Positions 45,811 to 57,995 of a DNA stretch of 64,000 nucleotides are shown piece by piece. The translations under genes and the position numbers were made by a program. Position 1 is the first letter of the stretch. Each line of letters opens with the position of its first letter. Source of the stretch: Sciurus carolinensis (Eukaryota; Chordata; Mammalia; Rodentia; Sciuridae); contig NC_062226.1 in assembly GCF_902686445.1 (NCBI RefSeq), forward strand, positions 15,968,001 to 16,032,000, written 5' to 3'. A model generated the notes under the pieces. It had not been told where the DNA came from. It ran no database searches and saw only the letters and a program-made list of their open reading frames with translations.

Positions 45811-48800
45811 TTCCAGCCAACACAGAGGCCCTGTATGCTTCCTCTTTGAAAATATAAAACCCAACATTTGTTAAAGTAGAGATTTCAACTGTGAAGAAAT
45901 TTCAAAAATAATTATGACAAGATTAATTCTCAACAATGAAATCCACCTGCTCTTCCCATGCTAGGAAAGAGCATCAGACTAAAAACTTGGGAGGGGCCTT
46001 CTCCAGGGGTGTGTGACAAAGGTGGCACTGAAGTGTGGACCAACCAGGAAGGGAAGGGGCCTTTGATCACTGAACAAAGGAGTTGCTCTCACAAGAAAGG
46101 GTTCCAGAACAATCAGCCCCTGTCCCTGGCCCCTGATCAGGCAGCAGCCTCGGGGCCTGTCCCCAGTACAAAGCGAACACCAGGTTTCCTCGCCAAACCT
46201 GACAGTGTTGTTCCTATTTGATCACCAAATGGATACACCTCCTGCAAAGAGAAAAGGCATCTCCTCGACTTTGCTCACAGTGGTTCCCAGGGCTGCCTGT
46301 GCTCAGGCCTGTCTCCTGGCCTTCCTGCTGTGTCTCTCTCACAGTCGGATGTAACTCAAATGCATGTTATGCTACCCTAGCCCAAAAGCCGTCACGCACA
46401 GGAGGCAGCACTTATTTAGGAAGCTGCATACATTGGGAATCTCTGCTACTCATCAGTATTCACCTGTTGGATATCTGATCCACTGTGGAAAGCAACAGTA
46501 ATCCGTGACCTTTAACTCCTTTCCGTGACCTTTAACTCCAAGGAACTCACGGTCTGGGGAGATGGAGAGATGAATACCACTGGCTCCAGTGCCCTGAGGC
46601 ACAGAGAAAGACAATGTGGGAGATCAATGTAGTGTCTTGGATGATGTAAGGAAGTAGAATCCACCAGGAGTGATAGAATTAAGACACAACAGCCTCAATA
46701 GTAACAGTGGATTTAGTCCACCCCAACTCCTGAAGACATTTTTTTTTTCTGCTATGCCAGAATTTGCATCAGAATAGAGAACAACTCAGACTAGAAAACT
46801 GCTCTAACAAGGTGGGGAAGACAAACACTCAAATCCATAAGTTAATGTCAGAGAGTAATCCAGACGATCATATCATAATAATATGATAAGGAGTTGTTCA
46901 AGGGCAAGGGTAACATTGAAAGATGTGGTAGGAGAAGACCATCTAAACAACTGATGTCTAAATTAAGATTTAAAGAAGAAAAATAAATAAGAATGAATCT
47001 TACATTGGTAAAGTCATGAGGAAAGACACTGGGTCAAAAATGTCTCCAACAAGCTTGTCTAAAATCCCACCATTACCATTGACCTGGTGTGTCAACCAAG
47101 AAAAAATAAATTTTCAGTCATCTGCCATGGGAGACACAGCTGACTGTTGTCAACAGCTACTGTTCCTACGGAACTACCAAGAACATACTTCCAATTAACT
47201 CATCCCAGTCAACACCGGGGGCACAAGAGTGGTATTAAAGTAGGTCTAATATAGTGAGATGAAAACTAATAAAATGGGTGAATTTGTCTCAAGGTCTTCC
47301 ATTTGGTATGACCACATCCTTCCTGGAATTGTGGAATAGTCAGAAATTTCTCCTACTCCAATCTGTCTACCTTCCCTCTCTCCTTACCAGGAGACCCATT
47401 CAACCTACTTCACAGTCTGCAGACTGTATCTTCTCTGTTCCCAACACAAATAAATCTCTTATCTTTTCTTGGCTTCTACTCTTCAGTGGATCCCTAAGAA
47501 CACACTACAAGCAGAAGTTACTCAATAGGAATTCTGCCTTACAAGAACCAAACTGGAAAAGGACAAGTTATATGCTAAATACTTCAGGGCTTCCAGAAAT
47601 GGAGTCAGTGTTATGTGCAATGATGATTAGTAATACATATTTAGATAGAAAAAAGTGAAAGTTCCAGGAGATAAGGATGACTGCAAGGTCAATAGACAAA
47701 GAAGCAAATTCCAAAATAAAGTAGCTCATAGTTAGGAAGAAGGCAGAGGTCAGCACTAATGATAGAATCCTACACTCGGAATTCAGTGGGAGATTCATAT
47801 TTTGGAAAATGGATGTATTAAGTTCAGTTTCTCCAAGTAATTAAAAGCACCACTCTAAATGTATTGCTCAAGCCATGAAAACTGAATAAAATTCTGCCTA
47901 ATATTTTTTCTACTTTCATCTCCAGCATGAAGTTCTCCTACAACTTATTTTAACTTCCTTCCCTTATTTTGCAAGAAGGGAACTCAGTGAGATAATAGTC
48001 TCCTCAAGGTTTTCTGATATTTGACTCATAGGGTTTAGGGAACTCTAGTAGAGTGACGATAGACTGATGTTACAGGCAGAGGAAGACCCAAAAGATAACC
48101 TAAGGAGTGATGGGCTGATCTCAACAAACTGTAGAAACCATTAGAATAAGTAGAGATCCTCTGTCAAAGTGAAGTCTCCTAGACAAAAGGAACGCAGGTG
48201 TTGTATCAAACCAGCCTTCTCTACCAGTGTCTCCCGGTTATCTACTCTCTGGTTTCTTTTACATGGAGACTGTTTTGGTAATGGTGGTGAGGGAAGAGGA
48301 AAGAAAGTAGTGACTGGCTGAGGTGCTTTATTATACACACAAGCCTTATTCAAACTGTATTTCTGAACCAACTCCCTTGTTTAAAGTATTGCTTCACAAT
48401 GCCATGGTAAAAATGGCAAGAAAAAGGTGTAATATTCTGACAAACAGATTAGGTTTGTCTTTTCTGAATTGTTTTTAAGGGACCACAAGTGCAAGAGATA
48501 GTGTTAGGGTTCGATTCATTAACAGGACAAGAGGACAATATCCCAACTGAGGACATGATGAAAACCTGCTAGGTGGGCAGAGCACTCTGTAAAGAGAATG
48601 TCAAGAATGCTTAGCAGATCATCAAGTTCAGAGCTCAGTCAAGAAGTAAGACACAATGATCTAGACCAGGCAGTTTATTCCAGAGATAAGGTCCCAAGTC
48701 CTTAGAATGCATGTGATCTCCAAGTTGCAGGGGCAAGAATGAGATTCATGTCTTCTCATCCAAGTTCTTCCAATGCTAGTACATGATGCACTATATAGAT

Positions 48801-48961
48801 GTACTTACATTGACAATCTAATCACATGAGCTTATGTAATCATAGTCATTAAAGAAGAAAATTACAACAAATATAATTTAGCAAATAAGAGATAAGAGAG
48901 TAAGCAGTGAATAAAATGGAAAGAACTGCCATGCACACAGGAAAATTATCAGATAACAACT
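45811..48961. other. Unique DNA; G+C-richer stretch at 45950-46480
   Basis: The stretch 45950-46480 is visibly GC-richer and repeat-free, including a tandem duplicate at 46502-46539. Plus-strand frames there are not supported as a gene: the second one would start at TTG. The frames at 47278-47658 and 48141-48371 have no family features. Confidence 0.45.
46502..46539. repeat. 18-base tandem duplication containing a nuclear-receptor-type half-site
   Basis: 'tccgtgacctttaactcc' occurs at 46502-46519 and again at 46522-46539, spaced 20 bases start to start. Each copy carries, on the minus strand, the extended half-site 'taaaggtca', which fits the TNAAGGTCA type bound by ERR and NR5A family receptors. 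Confidence 0.9.
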
Positions 48962-49003
48962 AATTTATATATGTGTGTGTGTATATATAAATATATATAT
49001 ATA

Positions 49004-49050
<47 letters not shown>
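48962..49050. repeat. TA/TG dinucleotide array
   Basis: A short TG run followed by about 70 bases of TA with brief TAAA and TTTA interruptions. Cruciform-prone, likely highly polymorphic. Confidence 0.95.
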
Positions 49051-49054
<4 letters not shown>

Positions 49055-49735
49055 TCACGGGATGAGAAAATGTTGCTTATGCAACATCTCTAAATTGCAT
49101 CCAGAGTCCCAATCAATGAACAACATTTCATTGATAATGGAGGCCTGAGTGAAATGGGTGTGATACATAAAGACATACTCTTTGTTGACTTTAAACTGTA
49201 AAAACTTAAGACAAAAGGAGTGTACCCCCAACAGAAGCAGACCTTTATGATACCATTGCCAATAGCATTCCCCTTACCCTGCCTACTAGAGGATGCTGAC
49301 TGAATATCCAGCCACACTCATAACATCACCTGACTGTCACTAAATAATGCATGACCATAGGACCAGATCCAAGAGCACACCTGGCCATGGAACCAGATCC
49401 AAGAATGTGAGAGCAGCTCAGAGAAACAGAGCTTAAGTAACTGAGTAAGAAAGAAGGACTTTTCACAGAAAAGAGACAGAGAGATGGGAACTTGCAAAGT
49501 AGCTGAGAGTGGAGAGGAAAAGATTCATAACTATTAGGAGACAAGGGCTAGACTTGACTCCCATCCACATTCAAGATTCCTGTGAGTTATTTGTCTTTAC
49601 TTTCATTATTCCCTTTTCTGCTGGAAACCACTTGTTAGGATAATTCTTTTTTGATGGATCAGATTATACAATTTAGGTCACTCTGTGCTACCTGTTTCCT
49701 TACCCCATTTTGATGGAAATTTTTCATATGACTGC

Positions 49736-49738
<3 letters not shown>
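49051..49738. other. Unique DNA with a 30-base imperfect duplication
   Basis: 'accagatccaaga' recurs at 49362 and 49392 within an imperfect 30-base repeat. No gene seen. Confidence 0.45.

Positions 49739-49740
<2 letters not shown>

Positions 49741-49792
<52 letters not shown>
49741..49792. repeat. (GT)n microsatellite
   Basis: About 26 uninterrupted GT units. The 145-codon minus-strand frame across it (49678-50115) reads as poly Thr-His and is an artefact. Confidence 0.98.
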
Positions 49793-49795
<3 letters not shown>

Positions 49796-52354
49796 GAGAC
49801 ATTCTTTTTCTCTTTTAGGTCCCAAAGACCTTCCCTCAATGACTGGCATCTCTGAAAGCGTCTAACCCAGTCAGGTCTTCCTTCATGACATATAGCAGAA
49901 GCTATGTTCTCCTCAGTGGTTCTCAGCAGCAGCCTGGCATATGAAAACCCAACCCCGTGGCCTCTCCAGATGTTTCTGCTTTTTTCCTTGTTCACAACTG
50001 CAAAGAGATCATCATAGCATGAGTGTGATGCTGGTGTGTTGGTGCCCGGAGCTGTGAGACCTGGGTAACACCAAACTCTTGCTGCCAATAAAAAGCAAGA
50101 AGTGCAGGAAAACATCAGACAAGCAAAAAGAGTGGAGGGGCATTTACTGAAACACTTGAGTACTTAGTCTCATGAGATTGTAAGATAGTTCTATAGGGCG
50201 GCTAACGGTTCTCCTCAAATAGCCAAGAAGTGCCAAGGGGTGACTGGGCAAATGGTGTAATAACTCTGGATGTTTTTATAGACTCTGTGAGCCTTTGTCA
50301 TACCATGGGAGTGATTACATTGTAATTGCTACTGACTTGTTTAGTATTATTTTGAGTCCTTTTGAGCCCGTAAGTGGGACAACAGAAATTCTAGTATATG
50401 GATGTGTGCTGCAAACGACAAATTTTTCTTACTACTACTCTATGGATTTGGACAGAGTTGTCTGTTTCTCAAAACTGTCATTCATGTAGGCCAGAAGGCG
50501 CTCGTGTGGATAAGTGCAGCAAATGACATTGTCTGGCCAGGAAATATTGAAAACTGAGAAGCCGGGTTTGTTAATAGTATTTAAGGGACTAGACACTTTG
50601 TGGAATAAAGGCTATAATGAATCATTTACATAAAATTAAGCATTGAAAAAATGTCTAAAGATGTACACCAACTCTATAGAAGGCTACATAGTAACAGATG
50701 CTAACACCTCCCTTTGGTGACTTTTATGCTGTGTGCTTACCTTCAATTAAATATTACTAAGAGAATTTTCATTATTTTAATGCTTCCATGAACTTCCCAC
50801 AAACTTACATACCCAGGTGGTCACTGAGTTAGATCATTTATTCACTGAATCATCACAAGAAATTGGAAACTTTACACCACTGTGTTCTGTAGCATGCCAC
50901 CCACTTCAAACTTTTCTAAAAGTTTGAAGACAATAGCTCAGCATGATTTTTAGGTTCTAGCCAAACAGCCTCCTTTGCATCAGCCACCATCCTCTGTATA
51001 TTCCAGGAAACGTGCTAAGATAATCAAATAAATCTTCTGAATCCTCGAAATAGTCACATAGTATCAGTATCATTTTGTCATAATTTTAAGTGAAAATAAG
51101 TGGAGAAACCAAGATAGAGATGTTGTGTATTGTGGCAAAATTCACATTGCTTTTATAAGGTGCAAAACCTGGATTTGAGCTGCAAATGGTATGGTCTGAA
51201 GCTTGGACTTTTTATTTTCTCTTAAAATTTTTTTCCTCTTATGTCATTTTCCAAAAAGGACACTAGGTTTGTGTGCATATTTTGATTTAATTTTGGATTT
51301 TCACCATTTTCTTCAGGCGTTAAGGAAATGTAATCATACTTCGCGTCTCGGAATTGGGAGGGTGGGGGGCGCTGAAGTGATTAAGAGTCACAGTCTAAAT
51401 GGGATGGGAGAATTGAACAGTTTATTAAGATTCCCTGTACATATGAGCCCCTAAGGCAGAGACCTAGTTATTGGAATTAGTATAAGGTTAAGGATCAGTC
51501 AGTCCTAAGAAAGAATTCTAGGTAGAATAATTGGTGCACATATTTGTACATATTTGGCTGACAGGACTGAGTGTATTTACAGGGACAGGGAAGCTTCCAA
51601 GTGAGGCAGGCATATAATTTCAAGATAGCAGTAGAGTGAACTGGTGTCTGTCTGTGTTTGCTGCTCAAGTCTGATGAAGAAATGCCAGATAAGCATATTT
51701 GGCATTTTGCTGAAAACATTTTGCAACTTCCAGAAAATTAAAGTGGTGATAGAGACCTGTGTAAAAGTTTATTTCCTTAGAAGAAGAGAAAAATGGGAGA
51801 AGAAGGAGATATTGAAAAATGGGGGATTTGAACAGGAACATCAGGATGATTGAATCACTGCAAAGATGGGAAAGCCAGAGGAGGCCTCTGGGAGAAGACT
51901 CTGGAGCATCTCCAACTCCATCCTTCTCCCTAGCCATCAAGTGATGGGCATTTGTTGAACATGACACCTGGCTCCTCTGCATTATGGATTTGAAAGGAGA
52001 GACAAAAGGGAGAGCTAATTGTGTTCCTTGCATTCCCATTTAATTTGGTACACTTTTAATTAGGACTCTGATGGGACTGGGAATCAGTTGCTTTAGCACA
52101 GGCAGCACCTGACAGCAGATGACTGTGTAGAGGAAAGGGATTATTATGGAAGCCACTAAGGTCATATTGACATCAATGTAACAGTCACACAGAAAGTACT
52201 GGAAAGTGTCAGCTCTGATGGCAAAAGTGACCCATTCAAGATCAATAGCACTGCACAGGATGTGATACATTGGGACCCAGCCAACATGTAGATTTAGCCA
52301 GGTTCAGAAGGGGAAGCAGAGGCTCACAAATGAAATAATCACTGGGAAGAAAAT
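49793..52354. other. Unique DNA, no gene seen
   Basis: A faint MIR-like patch lies near 51000-51120. The 124-codon frame at 51665-52039 has no family features. Otherwise nothing recognised. Confidence 0.4.
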
Positions 52355-52570
52355 AACTCACATTTATTAAGCAACTTTTATGAAGCATAAGCACACAGAG
52401 TCATAGACTAAAAGCTCCATATATTTGAAGACACACAATTACTCTTTTTGTTCACTTTCATTTCCAAATATGGAAATTAAGATTGAGTAGTGCTAAGTGA
52501 CTTTCCCTACTTTTCCAAGCTGATAAGTAGTACGGGCAGATATCAGACTCAATGCAATCCCACTCCAAGT
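52355..52570 (-). repeat. MIR SINE, antisense
   Basis: 'ctcacatttattaagcaact', 'atttccaaatatggaaatta', 'gctaagtgactttccctact' and 'gctgataagtagtacgggca' follow the antisense MIR over most of its length. Confidence 0.8.
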
Positions 52571-54139
52571 GCACGTTTCCTTTCCTGTGTTCCCAGGTAC
52601 TCATCAGTCCCTAACACATTCTATCATTTCTGGCTTTTATAATAATCATATACAATATTTCATTTACAGAGATTAATTATGTCTCTCTGATGGGTAAATT
52701 ACCAATACAATTTATGTGTAGAAATTATTCTTATAATACATGTATCTACTTATTGCGTCTAATTTTGGATGCATCTTATCAAGTGCTTGCACAAGTGCCT
52801 TCTTGTGCAAGGCAGGCTAGAGCCTGTTGCAAGGGACCCACTGTCAAATAGGACAAGGACCTTTTCTGGGAGCTAAGAACTGTTGACATGTGTTATATTA
52901 ATGGTTTCTTAGAAAGACTGTAGGCAATACCTTGTTGAGCCCTTTTCCCTAAAATTTAAATGGTTTCTCTCAATATAAACTAATATCATACTAATATAAA
53001 ATAGACCAAGTAATATATAAGGAGTATTAAATACAAGATAGTCATTAAGCTTCTCAAATGCCCTAGTAAATAAATGCCCATGGAAAAAATTGGATAGTTA
53101 TTAATGACTTTGTGTTTATTCACTTGAAAAGAAAAGTAGCTGTCGCATGTGAAAAATCAGAAGTAGTACTGGTTTGCGGCCTCCATCACATTGGAAGGGG
53201 TTTAGCTTTAAGTCAGAACACTTGTAAGGGCATATCTGTCTCCATCTCACTCCTAATGACATCAGTGTTTCTCTACAAGCAGGAAGAATGCAGCCCGAAT
53301 GATTTCTCTCTTTCTCTGGAGAGCAACAGGAAATCCTGCTGAACTGCTCTCCAGGACCACACTGGGACCATGGCTGCAGCTCCCCAGTCTGATTCCATTT
53401 TCACCCTTGATTCCCCTTGAAACTAGTCTCATTTTAGAAGACCAAATAAAATATGTCAATATTTAATTGTCAAGTAAAACATACAAAATGCAGAAAATAA
53501 ATAGGGGTTAATGAATCACTCTCGGGCACACATCTTTGAAACTGCTAGAAAGGACCAAAACAGAACCCTACCACCCATCTGAGAAGGTTCTGTGTCTAGT
53601 TTCCTTTCATAAAAATTTGTCCCTGTGCCAAGAGCGCAGCTATCACAGGCCTTACAGTAATTACTTCCTAAAGAGTATTTTTTAATTTTGTCACCTGATT
53701 TTGTTGATCTTTTTTGCTTGTATTTTGACGTGTGCCTGTTTAAGTGTCTCCCAATCTATAACCACCACAACCCTCTTCCACTTCTTTTCCTTCCTATTTA
53801 TCTGTTGAATGATCCAGGGATGTTGTTGGGCTTTTGTTGATGGTGCAGTCATGGTGCCAGTCAACATATCCCTCCCACCTGTGAACTAGAAGCCAGACTC
53901 AGGGTCACACCTACGCTTCCTCCCGCTGGTGTTGTGGCTTCTGCAGGGGACACTCGGGTCTGCTTGCCTCTCTTTGGAGATGTTGTCACTTGTTGCAGTT
54001 TGGTGCCTGAATTTGTTAATTCATTTAACAAATTGACATTCAAATTATTTCGTTTCTGCTTTTATTTAACAGATGGAATGTTTTTATAAAGAGCTCCTTC
54101 TCTCATCTACTGCTTTATTAGCCGATGGTACAATTCTTA
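52571..54139. other. Unique DNA, no gene seen
   Basis: Nothing recognised. Confidence 0.45.
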
Positions 54140-54440
54140 TGGGAAAGACTGATACTTGTTTGAATTTTTCCCTTTAATTATCAGCTTTCTAGACAGAGAT
54201 TTGGTTTCTTATCATCTTCCAAAGATAACCAATTAATTTTTAATGTTGTTTTGTTTTAAATAGCATCAAACACTTATGGATTTAAGCATGTTTGATAGAT
54301 TCCAATTACAATGACTATTCATTTTGAAGTTTGATTGTCTCATTTTTGGCCAATGAGCGGTCACTTAGGAGAATCTCTGGGGTCTATTTGGCATGCATTT
54401 ATAATCTTTAAATGCTTCTCCAATATTTGGAGTGACAGAA
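54140..54440. promoter_or_regulatory. Candidate conserved non-coding element
   Basis: Repeat-free, AT-rich with homeobox-type and related motifs ('ccctttaattatcagctttc', 'ataaccaattaatttttaat', 'ttttggccaatgagcggtca'). A CCAAT motif is present in the last. Inference from appearance only. Confidence 0.3.
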
Positions 54441-54894
54441 TGTTCTGGGATCACCTTGAACACTTCTAAACCTGGTAGTAACCATTTATAGAAGAAGTCT
54501 CACTATCTTTCTCTTTGTTATCCATTTTGGAAAATGTTATTTCCAGACCACAATCTGGGCACTACCTGTGCTTCTCACTGGTGCTCTAGTCAATGGCTGT
54601 TCCTCTTCTTTAAACAGAGCTGAAAGGAAAATGATACAGTAGAGACCAAGTCATCAATATTGACATATAGAAATAGATATGGGGCAGGTATCCTACTGAT
54701 GCTTCCAATACAAATTTAGGACTATAAGAGTCATTGCTTGCTTCTTGTTGAAGGCTTTACTTCTGCTATATAAAATCTGTATTGTTCTTCTTGTACATTA
54801 AGAATCTTGGTTTCTGAGGGAATATGGAATGGGACAAGTCAATGACTGTAGTCCACACACTTTCTTTTATTTTATACCACATTATCTACAGTAG

Positions 54895-54898
<4 letters not shown>

Positions 54899-54939
<41 letters not shown>

Positions 54940-54948
54940 CGCGTACGC
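54899..54948. repeat. (GT)n with alternating CG extension
   Basis: About 19 GT units run into 'acgcgcgtacgc', a strictly alternating purine-pyrimidine block with CpG steps, which is the most favourable Z-DNA sequence type. It abuts the ID-like SINE that follows. Confidence 0.95.
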
Positions 54949-55022
54949 AGTGCTATGGACCAAAACCCAGGTTTTCATGCACTTTGGGCAAGTGCTTGAC
55001 CCCTGAGGTAAACCCCCAACAC
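54949..55022 (-). repeat. ID-like SINE fragment, antisense
   Basis: 'agtgctatggaccaaaaccc', 'aggttttcatgcactttggg', 'caagtgcttgacccctgagg' and 'taaacccccaacac' correspond to the tRNA-derived head of an ID SINE in antisense; its tail side has been replaced or expanded into the GT array. Confidence 0.75.
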
Positions 55023-55229
55023 TGTATAATATTCCTTAAATAACTATACTATCAACACTTGGAGCAGAGAAAAAAAGTGGTCGATTTTGCTCTTCCCATC
55101 TTTCCTAATTTTTATATCTGTATCCTCAATGTCTGAGCCCTCAGTGTTTGCATACTATAGTCCACAGTTTAAAACCTTACATAATTTTATTCCTATGAAT
55201 TAGAATTATGTGTTTTATGCTGGATCCTA

Positions 55230-56578
55230 GCCCTCGTGCCAACGGGTTTCCAGTTATTTTGGTTTTCAGAAAGTTGTTCCCTGGCAGATTCCTTAAGAAG
55301 AGCTTATCAGAACAAAATTTCCTTAGTTCTTTCAGGCTGATAGCAGTTAATCGCTGCCTAGATGCCTAGAGGATTTTTCTTATATGAAGTCTAGCAATTT
55401 TATAGGAGAATGTCTTGGTGGGGTCTTCCCAATTCAATATTCTCAGGTATCTAATATATATTTTCAATATGTAGTTCTAAATCTTTTTTATTTCAAGGAA
55501 GTTTTATTGAATTACCACTTTCATTATTTGTTCTGTTCTGGTGATTTTCTTTCTTCTTAGTGACTCTAATGTGTATCATAGATCTTTGCCTGTCTTCAAC
55601 ATCTGTCACTATTTGTCGATCTTAAAAAAATTGTATTAATTTCTTTCTTTTTCTGCCTTTATTTTCTGAAAGCTTTGTCTATCACGTTCACTGATTTGTA
55701 TGTTTCTTCTAGTTAAGACTTCATATATCAAATTCATTACTTTTTATTTTTATTTTTCTCCATTTTATTGGCTCATTTTTGTCTTTTTTCTAGCTCTGAC
55801 TTCCTTGTATTTGAATTCTTGTATCATTTATAAATCTCTTTTATCTTGTTGTTTGCAGAGATAGTTCAGAGTTTTGCTCTGTTCTTTCTGAAATGCTTTC
55901 ATTTTCCAAAGGGATGTTACAGTCCCTTATTCTCTTAACTTGAACACCAGTCCATGGTTTATATGTGAATTTAGTTTTCCTAAACTTTTAAATGGAGATG
56001 TGATTCAGCATAGCTATTCTAACTTATCTGAGCTCTTTCAACTGCTACGATTATGTAATGTTCAGAAGTAGGGCGCTTACTCTCCTAGATTCCCTGGCTC
56101 CATTTCCTGCTCCAGCTTTTCTGCGGCGTGGTCCTCCCTGTCTCTTTTGTCAGAGTTCTGCACAGTCTCCATACAGTTCCAGCCATTTTTCCTGTGTCCT
56201 AGAAGGGGTCCTGTTTGGCTGTGGATTACCTGTTCAAGCTCTCCGTCCTTATCACAGATCCTGTGTCATCATCTGGCTCGAATTCCTGCATCTGCTTTGC
56301 GCGAATGGACCTGCTGGGTTTCTAATGAGTATCTGCTGACTATTATGGGCTTCGAGTTCTTGTTGCTCCCTCTGCTTTTTATCACACAAATGTTAATATT
56401 ATGCAGTTTCTATGGAGGCTGGCAATTTTCTAACCGTTTGGTGTTTTTGAGAACATCGAACATCTCGCCACCATGTTTGTTGTGAATGTAATCCTGTGGG
56501 GGTTTTGTTTTTGTGTTTTCTTGAGAGATTAAGACAGAATAAAAACCACGCCAGGGCAGCCATCTTCCCAGAAGCCCC
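55230..56578 (-). mobile_element. HAL1-like (half-L1) element, antisense, with 5' end
   Basis: Read on the minus strand, it starts 'ggggcttctgggaagatggc', a layout typical of L1/HAL1 5' ends, and continues through ORF1-like sequence with coiled-coil-type lysine- and glutamate-rich codons to 'gctcttcttaaggaatctgc' and 'cagggaacaactttctgaaa', which I recognise from HAL1. HAL1 elements encode only an ORF1-type RNA-binding protein and lack their own reverse transcriptase. Many stops and indels; no usable frame is left. The 3' limit near 55230 is approximate. Confidence 0.6.
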
Positions 56579-56689
56579 AACAGTAACAATCTGATTCAAA
56601 ACAAAATAGGTCACATCTTCCTATGATTTTTTAACTTGTTTATAAGGAAATTAAAACATATTAACTGACTTCATAAATTCCTGTATTGT

Positions 56690-56970
56690 ATATCCAATAC
56701 CCATACCTCCAACCTTATCTGTTCCATTCTCCTTCCTCAGGAGGTTCTAGAACTTTCTACTGTAACATGTGCATTCTCCTTGTATGCTTTTCCTTCAGAA
56801 TTTCAAATGTCTGTCTTCCTCAATTCATTAAAATTTCATGTGAAATGAACTTTCCTTCAAGATCCCCTCTCAATCACTATGATCTTAACCAACTAACTGT
56901 TCATTATGTTACCTGTATTATTTAGTCAACTCTAATATCATTGTGGATTTGTATTCATTTATTTTGTTAA
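56690..56970 (+). repeat. Possible L2 LINE remnant (left part)
   Basis: 'tatctgttccattctccttc', 'gaatttcaaatgtctgtctt' and 'ccttcaagatcccctctcaa' resemble the L2 3' region in sense orientation. Followed by the hAT insertion and a clearer L2 3' end. Confidence 0.4.
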
Positions 56971-56972
56971 TT

Positions 56973-57186
56973 CAGGAGTCTACAAATTGTATTGTGGAAG
57001 CCAAATCTGGACAGCCACCTGTTTTTATAAATAAAGTTTCACTTGAACACATTTATTTAAATATTACTGATGATATTTTCCACTGTTTGAGAGTTAAGTA
57101 GTTTTGCTAGAGACCATATGGCTCTCAGAGCATAAAATATTTACTGTCTGGCCATTTGAAGAAAAAAAATTTTTTCTAACCTCATG
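56973..57186 (+). repeat. Non-autonomous hAT-type DNA transposon relic
   Basis: 'caggagtctacaaattgtat', 'gccaaatctggacagccacc', 'tgtttttataaataaagttt', 'aaaatatttactgtctggcc' and a terminal decayed inverted repeat follow a common mammalian hAT non-autonomous family. It separates two L2-like segments. No coding capacity. Confidence 0.65.
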
Positions 57187-57194
57187 ATACTTTA

Positions 57195-57345
57195 TTTTTT
57201 GTTTTCTTCCACTGGAATATAAATTCCACAATAACATGGGCCTTGCCCACATTTTTATTATTTATCTTCCTAGTCAAAATTAGTATTCAGCATACGGTAA
57301 GCAATGACTAAATATTTGTGCATAAATTCACCCAAATCATGAATT
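57195..57345 (+). repeat. L2 LINE 3' end
   Basis: 'ccactggaatataaattcca', 'gggccttgcccacattttta', 'agcatacggtaagcaatgac' and 'taaatatttgtgcataaatt' follow the sense L2 3' terminus. Confidence 0.7.
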
Positions 57346-57549
57346 GTCAGCATCTTTTTTAGGCTTTCGCATATCATCTTTAATAGATTAATAGAAATTT
57401 AGCTATAATCATATTCAATTCCCCACTCAAATAGCCAGATAACAAAATTAAGACTAGACTCTTAAAGGAAATGTTTCTAAAATAAGGGCTTCAGGGAATT
57501 TATATTTTTGTAATAATTAGCAAATACATGAATGTGTAAATGTTTGAGA

Positions 57550-57770
57550 GAGCACAGCAGCTCTGAAGTCAAGATGCCCAGATTTAAAACTCAGTTCTAC
57601 CACTAAGTAAGTTGCTTGAATTTGTCTAGGTACCTTACTTATCTGTGTCTCCACTTAACTATTTTTCAAGATGATGTTAATGGAATGTTTTTTGGAGGAT
57701 TATGATATATATTAAGAAGGAAGAATGCTCGGCTCATTGTAAGGTGTCCATAGATGTTAGATGATAGTTA
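57550..57770 (+). repeat. MIR SINE
   Basis: 'gcacagcagctctgaagtca', 'aaaactcagttctaccacta', 'gtaccttacttatctgtgtc' and 'gaatgctcggctcattgtaa' follow MIR in sense orientation from near its 5' end to its 3' end. Confidence 0.82.
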
Positions 57771-57839
57771 AGAAGATGATATGATGATGATGCTAACAAC
57801 AGTAGTGATGGAGAGGGGAAAAGAAGAAGAAAAATTCAT

Positions 57840-57995
57840 GCCTATATTAATAAATTCAGTAAACTCACACTATGTCCCAGACACTATGATCTGTGGTTTC
57901 CATAATTTGCATAATTTATTCCTTACAACTCATTGAGAAAGGTACATTATTATGTCATATACCAGATGAGGATGACACACTTATTTTAGTCCAAA
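57840..57995 (-). repeat. MIR SINE, antisense
   Basis: 'actatgtcccagacactatg', 'tattccttacaactcattga' and 'taccagatgaggatgacaca' follow antisense MIR. Confidence 0.75.

Noticed and set aside
45958..46478. Two abutting plus-strand open frames in GC-richer DNA
   Set aside because: The second begins at TTG, not ATG; neither has family motifs or splice sites.
49678..50115. 145-codon minus-strand frame
   Set aside because: It runs through the GT array as a Thr-His repeat, so its length is an artefact.
50488..50539. Short inverted repeat GGCCAGA / TCTGGCC
   Set aside because: Seven-base arms with a long loop are expected by chance.
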